Assembly: GCA_023417635.1 (NCBI GenBank)
Contig: JAEZFF010000023.1
Location: 1-14,367, forward strand
DNA length: 14,367 nucleotides
Direction of reading: 5' to 3'
DNA from: Bacillota bacterium
GTDB taxonomy: Bacteria; Bacillota; Clostridia; Oscillospirales; Acutalibacteraceae
Part shown: positions 8,219-14,282 of the stretch, piece after piece
Layout of the letters: each line of letters begins with the position of its first letter
Position numbering within the stretch: position 1 is the first letter of the stretch
The notes under the pieces: generated by a model
Seen by the model: only the letters and a program-made list of their open reading frames with translations
The model's database searches: none
What the model was told of the DNA's origin: nothing
Position numbers and translations under genes: made by a program

Positions 8219-8246
8219 TGTATAGGAAATGTAAAAGTTCTGTAAA
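8219..8246 (-). promoter_or_regulatory. Pho box: three PhoB/PhoP-binding hexamers upstream of pstS
   Basis: On the minus strand, reading toward pstS: TTTACA (8246-8241), 5 bp, TTTACA (8235-8230), 5 bp, TATACA (8224-8219). The exact 11-bp period matches the known Bacillus-type Pho box, which is direct TT(A/C/T)A(C/T)A-like repeats with about 5-bp spacers. The nearest repeat is 96 bp from the pstS ATG. A fourth TTTACG is out of phase at 8254-8249. Binding by the operon's own PhoB is inferred. Confidence 0.75.
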
Positions 8247-8294
8247 GTCGTAAAACTTTTTATATCATGGAGGCCCAAAGTATAGACAAACGTC

Positions 8295-8321
8295 GGCTTT
8301 TTCTAGCAAAAAAGCCTTTTT
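8295..8321 (+). terminator. Hairpin with U tract upstream of the Sel1-repeat promoter
   Basis: GGCTTTTT (8295-8302), loop CTAGCA, AAAAAGCC (8309-8316) and then TTTTT (8317-8321) form an intrinsic-terminator shape on the plus strand. No plus-strand gene lies between 1305 and this point. Its role may be to stop antisense or stray transcription, or it may simply overlap the promoter's upstream region. The stem is mostly A-T, so it may be weak. Confidence 0.45.
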
Positions 8322-8323
8322 CC

Positions 8324-8332
8324 TGCTATAAT
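8324..8332 (+). promoter_or_regulatory. Extended -10 promoter of the Sel1-repeat gene
   Basis: TGCTATAAT (TGn plus a perfect TATAAT) lies 111 bp before the ATG at 8444. No good -35 is seen at the usual distance (8304-8309 reads TAGCAA), as is common for extended -10 promoters. The predicted transcript has a leader of about 105 nt. The promoter is inferred from sequence alone. Confidence 0.6.
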
Positions 8333-8443
8333 ATAGGAACGGAAAATTATTGTTTCAGTTGTAAATCGTTAATTTTATTATGGCTGCAGACATAGCATGA
8401 AACGTGGCACCGACAAACTGATTAAGAGGCAGGGGAAATCATC

Positions 8444-11404
8444 ATGAAAAATGAGAATGAGAACGAGAACGAGAACAGACAGCAGCCCAATTCCAATGTA
8501 TCAGTTGTTTATTTTGACCCAATGATGATACAGACTCTTAAAGATGCGGCAGAAAAGAAAAAGGCTGATTTTATCGAACTGAAGGAAGCTGCTGAAGGCG
8601 GTGATATTGAAGCGGAGCACCAGCTTGCGATAAGCTATTACAGCGGCACGGATGGCACGGCAAAAGATGACGGCAAAGCGTTTTACTGGTTTTCACAGGC
8701 CGCTGCGCATGGCGATGTGACAGCTCAGTACAACCTTGGGGTCTGCTTTGAAAACGGTATCGGTACCGAAACGGACAAGAAGCGTGCCGCGGAACTGTTT
8801 GCGGAAGCGGCACAGCAGGACTATCCGTCCGCCATGTGCGCACTTGGCCTCTGCTATGAAAACGGTGACGGTGTGGAAGAAGACGCCGCAAAGGCGGCAG
8901 AGCTTTACGGTCAGGCGGCGGAAGGCGGCAGTATCCGCGCACTGTGCAACCTTGGCTATCTTTATTACTGCGGGGCCGGCGTTCAGAAAGACGAAGAAAA
9001 GGCAGCCGAGATTTTTGCCAAAGCGGCGGAGCGGAAATATCCGCGTGCGCAATATCTCCTGGGGCGCTGCTATGAAAACGGCTCCGGTGTAGAGAAAAAC
9101 TTTGTGGAAGCGGTCAAGTGCTATTCTCTTGCAGCCGCACAGAATTTTCCGCCGGCTGAGTGCGCGCTTGGCCTTTGCTACGAGTGCGGCGACGGTGTGG
9201 AAAAAGACCTTGCAAAGGCGAAGTTTCTGTATGAGCAGGCGGCGGATGCAGGCGAAGCCATTGCTCAGTGCAACCTGGGCAACCTGTATTACATTGGTAT
9301 TGGCGTAGAAGAAGACAACGGCAAAGCGGTTGAGCTTTTTCGGAAATCTGCCGAGCAGGGCTTTCCCCGCGCACAGTTCCTTTTGGGCCAGTGCTATGCA
9401 TTTGGGTACGGTGTGGAAAAGAACATGGAGGAAGCCATAAAATACTACAGCCTTTCCGCCGAGGGCAAATTTCCGCCTGCTGTGTGTGCGCTTGGTCTCT
9501 GCTATGAATGCGGCGACGGCGTGAAAAAAGACATTGGCATAGCGAAAAAGCTGTACGAAAAGTCAGCGGAGGCAGGGGACGCTGTTGCTCAGTGTAACTT
9601 AGGCTTTTTGTATTACCACGGCATTGGGGTAGAGGAAGACAATGAAAAGGCCGCAAAGCTTTTCAAAGCGTCTGCCGAGCAAAAATTTCCCCGTGCGCAG
9701 TTCTTTTACGGCCAGTGCTTGGAAAATGGCTTTGGCGTGGAGAAAAATGCTGAAAGCGCATTAAAGAATTACAGACTTTCCGCGGAACAGAAATTCATGC
9801 CCGCCGTGTGTGAACTTGGCCTTTGCTACGAGTGCGGCGAAGGTGTGGAAAAAGACCTTGGCAAAGCAGTGGCGCTTTATCGGGAGGCCGCTGAAGCAGG
9901 CGACGCCAGAGCGCAGTGCAACCTTGGCTATTTCTATTACATGGGGATTGGCGTGGAGGAAAACAACGAAAAGGCTGTGGAACTTTTCAAGGCTTCTGCC
10001 GGGCAGGGATTTCCCCGTGCGCAGTGCCTTTTGGGGCAGTGCTATGAAAATGGCTATGGCATAGAGCAAAGTGTTGAAAACGCCGTAAAATATTATAAAC
10101 TTTCTGCCGAGCAGGGCTATCCTTCCGCACAGTGCGCACTCGGCCTTTGCTATGAGTGCGGCGAGGGTGTGGAAAAAGACCTTGCAAAAGCGGCGGAATT
10201 TTATCGAGTGGCTGCTGAAGAAGGCGATGCCAGGGCTCAGTGCAACCTGGGCTATTTCTATTACACAGGCATAAGCGTCACAGAAAACAATGAAAAGGCT
10301 GCAGAGCTTTTCAAAGCGGCTGCCGCGCAAAAATTTTCCCGTGCGCAGTATCTTCTTGGGCAGTGCTATGAAAACGGCTATGGCGTAGAGAAAAGCATCG
10401 AAAACACAGTGAAGTACTATGCGCTTTCCGCTGAGCAGGGTTATCCTTCCGCACAGTGTGCACTCGGCCTTTGCTATGAGTGCGGCGAGGGTGTGGAAAA
10501 AGACCTTGCAAAAGCAGCGCAGCTTTACAAAAGGGCTGCAGATCACGGCGACGCAAGGGCACAGTGCAACCTTGGCTACCTTTACTACATGGGCATAGGC
10601 ACCGCAGAAAATAATGACAAAGCAGCGGAACTTTTCAAAGCTGCTGCTGGTCAAAAGTTTCCCCGTGCACAGTATCTTCTTGGGCAGTGCTATGAAGGCG
10701 GCTATGGCGTAGAAAAAGGCCTGGAAAACGCCGTGAAGTATTATGGCCTTGCCGCCGAGCAAGGCTATCCTTCCGCGCTGTGCTCGCTGGGCCTGTGCTA
10801 CGAGTTTGGCAAGGGCGTGGAAAAAGATCTTGGCAAAGCAGCGGAACTTTACCGCAAGGCTGCAGACGCAGGCAATGCCAGGGCACAGTGTAACCTGGGC
10901 TTTTTTTACTACACGGGCACCGGCGTCAAAGAAAGCAATGAAAAGGCCGTGGAACTTTTTAAGGCTTCTGCTGAGCAAAAATTCTCCCGTGCACAGTATC
11001 TTCTTGGGTTGTGTTATAAAAATGGTTACGGTGTAAAGGCAGACCTTGCGAGTGCCATAAAATACTATTCCCTTTCCGCAGCACAGAATTACTCAGAAGC
11101 CCTGTATGCACTTGGCGTTTGCTATACAGACGGAACCGGCGTGGAAAAAGATGACCGCAAAGCTTTTGAGCTTTTCCAGCGTGCAGTTGATGAAGGAAGC
11201 ACCCAGGCACAGTACAGCCTTGCCGAATGTTATTACAATGGAACCGGGGTTCAGCAGGATTACGGTAAAGCAGTCACCTATTATAAGATGGCGGCGAAAG
11301 ACGGCAATCCCGATGCCAGAAAAAAGCTGGGTGAATGCTATCTGCATGGCCGCGGGGTAGAAAAAGATTTGGGAACGGCTTTTCAGTATTTCCTCAAAAA
11401 ATAA
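8444..11404 (+). CDS. Large Sel1-like repeat (TPR-related) scaffold protein
   Basis: This 986-residue protein has no signal peptide or membrane helix, so it is probably cytoplasmic. Residues 1-50 are a short lead-in: an Asn-Glu tract (3-11) and one predicted helical stretch. From about 53 to the end there are 26 Sel1-like repeats, all 36 residues except the first and the truncated last. Each has the helix-turn-helix pattern A-x-x-x-L-G-x-C/Y-Y-x-x-G-x-G-V-x-x-D/N-x-x-K-A-x-x-x-y-x-x-A-A. Repeats 3-23 follow a strict A-B-C order, forming seven 108-residue units (127-882). About 40 cysteines are present, about 4% of residues. Sel1 repeats bind proteins and build complexes; no enzymatic domain is present and the partner is unknown. 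Start: ATG with AGGGGA 7 nt upstream. It is monocistronic, divergent from pstS, and ends at a shared bidirectional terminator. A link to phosphate is only positional. Confidence 0.93.
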   Translation: MKNENENENENRQQPNSNVSVVYFDPMMIQTLKDAAEKKKADFIELKEAAEGGDIEAEHQLAISYYSGTDGTAKDDGKAFYWFSQAAAHGDVTAQYNLGVCFENGIGTETDKKRAAELFAEAAQQDYPSAMCALGLCYENGDGVEEDAAKAAELYGQAAEGGSIRALCNLGYLYYCGAGVQKDEEKAAEIFAKAAERKYPRAQYLLGRCYENGSGVEKNFVEAVKCYSLAAAQNFPPAECALGLCYECGDGVEKDLAKAKFLYEQAADAGEAIAQCNLGNLYYIGIGVEEDNGKAVELFRKSAEQGFPRAQFLLGQCYAFGYGVEKNMEEAIKYYSLSAEGKFPPAVCALGLCYECGDGVKKDIGIAKKLYEKSAEAGDAVAQCNLGFLYYHGIGVEEDNEKAAKLFKASAEQKFPRAQFFYGQCLENGFGVEKNAESALKNYRLSAEQKFMPAVCELGLCYECGEGVEKDLGKAVALYREAAEAGDARAQCNLGYFYYMGIGVEENNEKAVELFKASAGQGFPRAQCLLGQCYENGYGIEQSVENAVKYYKLSAEQGYPSAQCALGLCYECGEGVEKDLAKAAEFYRVAAEEGDARAQCNLGYFYYTGISVTENNEKAAELFKAAAAQKFSRAQYLLGQCYENGYGVEKSIENTVKYYALSAEQGYPSAQCALGLCYECGEGVEKDLAKAAQLYKRAADHGDARAQCNLGYLYYMGIGTAENNDKAAELFKAAAGQKFPRAQYLLGQCYEGGYGVEKGLENAVKYYGLAAEQGYPSALCSLGLCYEFGKGVEKDLGKAAELYRKAADAGNARAQCNLGFFYYTGTGVKESNEKAVELFKASAEQKFSRAQYLLGLCYKNGYGVKADLASAIKYYSLSAAQNYSEALYALGVCYTDGTGVEKDDRKAFELFQRAVDEGSTQAQYSLAECYYNGTGVQQDYGKAVTYYKMAAKDGNPDARKKLGECYLHGRGVEKDLGTAFQYFLKK
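8450..8476 (+). repeat. Hexanucleotide repeat (AAYGAG)4 at the start of the Sel1 gene
   Basis: Immediately after ATG-AAA, codons AAT GAG AAT GAG AAC GAG AAC GAG AAC form four copies of a 6-bp unit encoding Asn-Glu pairs. Because the unit is a multiple of three, gain or loss of units would change the tail length without shifting the frame. No function can be assigned. Confidence 0.8.
8822..11089 (+). repeat. Seven tandem 324-bp units inside the Sel1-repeat gene
   Basis: Units begin at 8822, 9146, 9470, 9794, 10118, 10442 and 10766, each exactly 324 bp and encoding three 36-residue repeats (types A, B, C). The outer units have diverged; units 4-6 are closest. The first 74 bp of units 5 and 6 (10118-10191 and 10442-10515) differ at one base. 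This is growth by duplication of a three-repeat block, not of single repeats. Two further whole repeats and a 32-residue partial one follow, to 11401. Confidence 0.9.
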
Positions 11405-11419
11405 GCAGAATCCACTGAA

Positions 11420-11445
11420 AAAGGACCCGCATAAGCGGGTCCTTT
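11420..11445. terminator. Bidirectional terminator between the convergent Sel1 and DUF4317 genes
   Basis: An 11-bp perfect stem AAAGGACCCGC / GCGGGTCCTTT with an ATAA loop lies 15 bp after the Sel1 stop. On the plus strand it ends in only TTT then C. On the minus strand it runs into TTTTT (11422-11418), a better U tract, serving the DUF4317 gene whose stop is at 11513. The rest of this 108-bp gap shows nothing clear. Confidence 0.85.
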
Positions 11446-11512
11446 CAAGTATCTGAAGAGAATCGGTAAGAGAAAAATCCATCATTCCATAATTATAGTA
11501 CAAAAACAGGCA

Positions 11513-12640
11513 TTACGAAATGCTGATGTTTACCCCGTTGACCTCCACACCTTCGTCTGCGCGGATGAGAATATACTTTGTGCCGTTGATGATACGCGTT
11601 TCAATCAGGTCGCTGCGTTTTGGATTTACACGGATTGTGACGTCGGGGGTGCAGACCTGAAATTGCTTGGTGTCCACAATATTCTGCGCGGGAAGCTGTG
11701 CGTCAGCGCCGAACTCGGAATCATATTTTTGCCCAAATTCACTTACACGGGCATCTGAAACGCCGCAGGACTGCAGCACCTGTTTTACGGAATCCTTTGA
11801 AACGGCGGGCGGTTCTTCTTCTTTGTTTGCTTTATGTTCCTCAACCATTCCTGCCAGCTGCTCATGCACTGTCTGCACAATGTCAAGGCTGCAGTCCTCT
11901 GCTACGGTTTCGCTCAGCATGGTTTGAAAAGTTTCTTTCTGCTGTGCGGCAGGCATAGGAATTTTGCATTTAAAAATGGCGTCTGCAAACTCTTCATGGT
12001 TTTCTGCCGTACTGCGGGAATAGTAAAGAGCGCTGTAGATGTTGGCACTGCGGTCGTCAAATGCCGGGAACAGGAACCCAAGTTCCGGCGCGGAAACTAC
12101 CCAGTTGGCAGTAATATTGTGAAAGCTGTTTTCCGACGCATAATAGCCAAGCGCTGGTTTCGTCGGCTTTACGGGGCAGATACTGCACAGGAAATACGAA
12201 AATACATCCGCGGAGAGATCCTGCTTTTCTCCGTCTTTTGCATAAAAGGGAACGTCGTATTTGTCGCCCGCCAAAAGAATCAGGTAGTTTCCATCCATAG
12301 TAAGCGTTTGGGCTATGCGGCTGAAGAACTCCTGCACAGCGCTTTCATCCTCCACGGAAGAATCCCGCAGGGCCATCAGCAGCTTATGTTCATCACCGTT
12401 CAGCACTTGCTGCGTTTCAAAGTCAATGCCAATCAGGTTTTTCCCCAGAGTGCCGGAGAGCGTCTTTTTCAAAACCGTCAGCAGTTCTTCAGATTCTTCC
12501 TGCGGCATCAGGGCAAGCGACTGGGTGAATTCCGACACAATTTCTTTTTTGTCGTTTACAAAGCAGCAGTGCACCTGCATGATATTGTTTTTATCCGGGC
12601 GGTATCGGCGGCGTATTTCCGCAACTTCTTTTTCGTTCAT
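11513..12640 (-). CDS. DUF4317 family protein of unknown function
   Basis: This 375-residue protein has no signal peptide or membrane helix, so it is presumably cytoplasmic. I recognise it as DUF4317, a family I know mainly from Clostridia, from its opening (MNEKEVAEIRRRYRPDKNNI) and the conserved blocks GYYASENSFHNI at 165-176, PELGFLFPAFDDRS at 185-198 and NPKRSDLIETRIINGTKYIL at 339-358. The C-terminal part (about 283-360) looks like a small separate domain behind an acidic, Lys-rich linker (about 266-280). No catalytic motif is visible and I assign no function. Start: ATG at 12640 with GAGGA 5 nt upstream. It is a single-gene unit with a strong promoter at 12705-12677 and the shared terminator at 11420-11445, and is not coupled to either neighbour. 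Confidence 0.85.
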   Translation of the reverse strand: MNEKEVAEIRRRYRPDKNNIMQVHCCFVNDKKEIVSEFTQSLALMPQEESEELLTVLKKTLSGTLGKNLIGIDFETQQVLNGDEHKLLMALRDSSVEDESAVQEFFSRIAQTLTMDGNYLILLAGDKYDVPFYAKDGEKQDLSADVFSYFLCSICPVKPTKPALGYYASENSFHNITANWVVSAPELGFLFPAFDDRSANIYSALYYSRSTAENHEEFADAIFKCKIPMPAAQQKETFQTMLSETVAEDCSLDIVQTVHEQLAGMVEEHKANKEEEPPAVSKDSVKQVLQSCGVSDARVSEFGQKYDSEFGADAQLPAQNIVDTKQFQVCTPDVTIRVNPKRSDLIETRIINGTKYILIRADEGVEVNGVNISIS

Positions 12641-12676
12641 AATATCCTCGCTCTATTTCTATAAATTTGTAAGTCT

Positions 12677-12705
12677 ATTATATTATGAAAAAGGCAATTT
12701 GTCAT
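12677..12705 (-). promoter_or_regulatory. SigA-type promoter of the DUF4317 gene
   Basis: On the minus strand, ATGACA (12705-12700, 5 of 6 matches to TTGACA), a 17-bp spacer and TATAAT (12682-12677, perfect). This near-consensus promoter gives a leader of about 30 nt before the ATG at 12640 and lies just beyond the liv operon terminator, so the gene is transcribed on its own. Confidence 0.78.
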
Positions 12706-12761
12706 TTCCTTTCTGCAGAACCGCAGGGAAGAAAAAATAGTATCTTTTGCCGAAAGACAGC

Positions 12762-12792
12762 AAAAAGCCCGGAATCTGTTTCATTCCGGGCT
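12762..12792 (-). terminator. Intrinsic terminator after livF
   Basis: On the minus strand, AGCCCGGAAT (12792-12783), loop GAAACAG and ATTCCGGGCT (12775-12766) form a perfect 10-bp stem followed by TTTT (12765-12762). It lies 16 bp after the livF stop and ends the liv operon before the DUF4317 promoter. Confidence 0.87.
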
Positions 12793-12808
12793 GAAATTAT
12801 TTTTTGCT

Positions 12809-13516
12809 TCAGCCGCCAAGGTAGGCAGCTTTTATGTCTTTGTCATCCAGCATTGCGGAAGCGTCGCCTTCCTTAATAATACGGCCGGTTTCAATCACAT
12901 AGGCGCGGTTTGCAATGGAGAGTGCCATGCTGGCATTTTGTTCCACCAGCAGAATGGTGGTACCGGATTTATTGATATTTTGAATGATGGCGAAAATGTC
13001 CTGCACAATAATTGGCGCGAGGCCCATCGATGGTTCGTCAAGAAGCAGAATCTTTGGGCGTGCCATCAGTGCGCGGCCCATGGCAAGCATCTGCTGTTCG
13101 CCGCCGCTCAAAGTCCCGGCACGCTGCTTCATGCGCTCTTTCAGGCGCGGAAAACGCTCAAAAATCGTTTCGTAGTCTTTGGCAAAGTTGGCTTTGTCTT
13201 TGCGGCAGTATGCGCCAAGTTGCAGGTTTTCCTGCACCGTCATGGTTGCAAAAATGCGGCGGCCTTCCGGCACATGCGAAATACCGAGGTTTGGAATTTT
13301 ATGCGGCTTGACCTTTGTAAGCTCTTTGCCTTCAAACTGAATGCTGCTGCCCGGCGCGACGGGAACAAGGCCGGAGATGGCGCGCAGGGTAGAGGTCTTT
13401 CCAGCGCCGTTTGCACCGACGAGCGTTACAATTTCGCCTTCATTTACTTCAATATTCACATCGGTAAGAGCATGAATGCCGCCGTAAAAAACATTTAAGT
13501 TTGTTATTTTAAGCAT
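12809..13516 (-). CDS. livF: LivF-type ABC transporter ATPase (branched-chain amino acids)
   Basis: This 235-residue ATPase is one of the two of a LivHMGF-type importer for leucine, isoleucine, valine or related substrates. Motifs: Walker A GANGAGKT at 34-41, the LivF-typical PEGRRIF at 83-89, signature LSGGEQQ at 136-142, Walker B LLLDEP at 157-162 with the SMGLAP D-loop, and VEQN at 191-194, where Q193 replaces the usual switch His, as is normal in LivF. I chose the ATG at 13516: MLKITNL is the normal family start and AAGGAGG lies upstream; an in-frame start further up would add 33 residues antisense to nothing but within livG. The gene overlaps the livG stop by 8 bp, so the two are coupled. 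The substrate cannot be fixed without the binding protein, which lies outside the window. Confidence 0.93.
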   Translation of the reverse strand: MLKITNLNVFYGGIHALTDVNIEVNEGEIVTLVGANGAGKTSTLRAISGLVPVAPGSSIQFEGKELTKVKPHKIPNLGISHVPEGRRIFATMTVQENLQLGAYCRKDKANFAKDYETIFERFPRLKERMKQRAGTLSGGEQQMLAMGRALMARPKILLLDEPSMGLAPIIVQDIFAIIQNINKSGTTILLVEQNASMALSIANRAYVIETGRIIKEGDASAMLDDKDIKAAYLGG

Positions 13517-14282
13517 GGGCCGCCTCCTTGCCGAGATAAGCCTCAATAACTTTTGGATTGTTTTGAATCTTCTGCGGCGTGCCCTGTGCAATGACTTTTC
13601 CGTAATCCAGCACAATGATTTTTTCGCATACGCCCATTACAAGGCGCATATCATGCTCAATCAGCAGAATGGCAATCTGAAATTTTTCGCGAATCCATCG
13701 AATCAGCTCCGTAAGCTCTTGTGTTTCCTGCGGGTTCATGCCTGCAGCAGGTTCATCAAGAAGCAGAAGTTTTGGGTTTGTGGCAAGTGCGCGGGCTATT
13801 TCAAGCCTGCGCTGTTCGCCGTACGGGAGGTTTGCAGCTTTTTCATTTTTTTTGCCTTCCAGGTTAAAAACCTTCAGCAGCTCCATTGACTTTTTTTCGG
13901 TTTCTTCTTCTTCACGGAAAAAAGAAGGAAGGCGGAAAATAGAGGAAGCAAGGCTGTAATCCGTTTGGCTGACGAAAGAAATTTTTACGTTGTCAAGTAC
14001 CGAAAGGTTTTTCATCAGGCGGATATTCTGAAAGGTACGGGCAATCCGCTTTTTTGAAATATTGTATGGCTTCAGGCCGGCAATCGATTCCCCTCCGAAG
14101 GTCATAGTGCCGGAAGTTGGCGTGTACACGCCGGTCAGCATATTGAAAACGGTAGTTTTGCCGGCTCCGTTCGGGCCAATCAAGCCGTAAATCTCGTTTT
14201 CATTCATAGACATTGAAAAACCGTCAACGGCCGTAAGCCCGCCAAACTGAATCGAGATGTTTTGAATATCAAGCAGCGGCAT
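13509..14282 (-). CDS. livG: LivG-type ABC transporter ATPase (branched-chain amino acids)
   Basis: This 257-residue ATPase pairs with LivF. Motifs: Walker A GPNGAGKT at 36-43, Q-loop Q85 in ARTFQNIRLM, signature in LPYGEQRRLEIARAL (from 152) where the usual SG is replaced by PYG as in LivG, Walker B LLLLDEPAAGMNP at 172-184, and switch H210 (LLIEHDMRLVM). The stretch KKRIARTFQNIRLMKNLSVLDN is a LivG hallmark. Start: ATG at 14282 with AAGGAGG 9 nt upstream; the next in-frame start 45 bp further up would add a non-conserved tail. It overlaps the preceding reading frame by 14 bp and livF by 8 bp, consistent with a tightly packed operon running leftward from beyond the window. Confidence 0.93.
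   Translation of the reverse strand: MPLLDIQNISIQFGGLTAVDGFSMSMNENEIYGLIGPNGAGKTTVFNMLTGVYTPTSGTMTFGGESIAGLKPYNISKKRIARTFQNIRLMKNLSVLDNVKISFVSQTDYSLASSIFRLPSFFREEEETEKKSMELLKVFNLEGKKNEKAANLPYGEQRRLEIARALATNPKLLLLDEPAAGMNPQETQELTELIRWIREKFQIAILLIEHDMRLVMGVCEKIIVLDYGKVIAQGTPQKIQNNPKVIEAYLGKEAAHA

Larger units (their letters stand above)
8124..8443. other. Divergent intergenic region between pstS and the Sel1-repeat gene
   Basis: This 320-bp stretch holds no gene I can support. From left to right it contains the pstS ribosome site and an AT-rich leader; a small dyad CTGTA-N7-TACAG (8182-8198) overlapping the best guess for the pstS -10 (TACAGT on the minus strand, 8186-8181, 4 of 6 matches); three in-phase Pho-box hexamers (8219-8246); a hairpin with U tract (8295-8321); an extended -10 promoter facing right (8324-8332); and a leader of about 105 nt for the Sel1 gene. 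A 16-codon frame (8397-8447) in that leader overlaps the Sel1 start but lacks a ribosome site. Confidence 0.8.

Noticed and set aside
7612..8253. 213-codon plus-strand frame over pstS and its upstream region
   Set aside because: It runs antisense to the well-supported pstS gene, has no family resemblance or ribosome site, and its end crosses the Pho box region.
9761..10978. 405-codon open frame on the minus strand opposite the Sel1 gene
   Set aside because: It exists because the repeated 324-bp units lack stops in that frame. The translation is Cys/Phe/His-rich with no ribosome site or promoter, and the plus-strand frame clearly shows Sel1 repeats.
8822..11089. CRISPR array or mobile repeat as an explanation of the 324-bp periodicity
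   Set aside because: The period is coding, in frame, without unique spacers between short repeats, and every unit translates into Sel1 repeats; no transposase or terminal inverted repeats were seen.
11834..12664. 276-codon plus-strand frame opposite the DUF4317 gene
   Set aside because: It is antisense to a recognisable protein, lacks a ribosome site and promoter, and its translation resembles no family.
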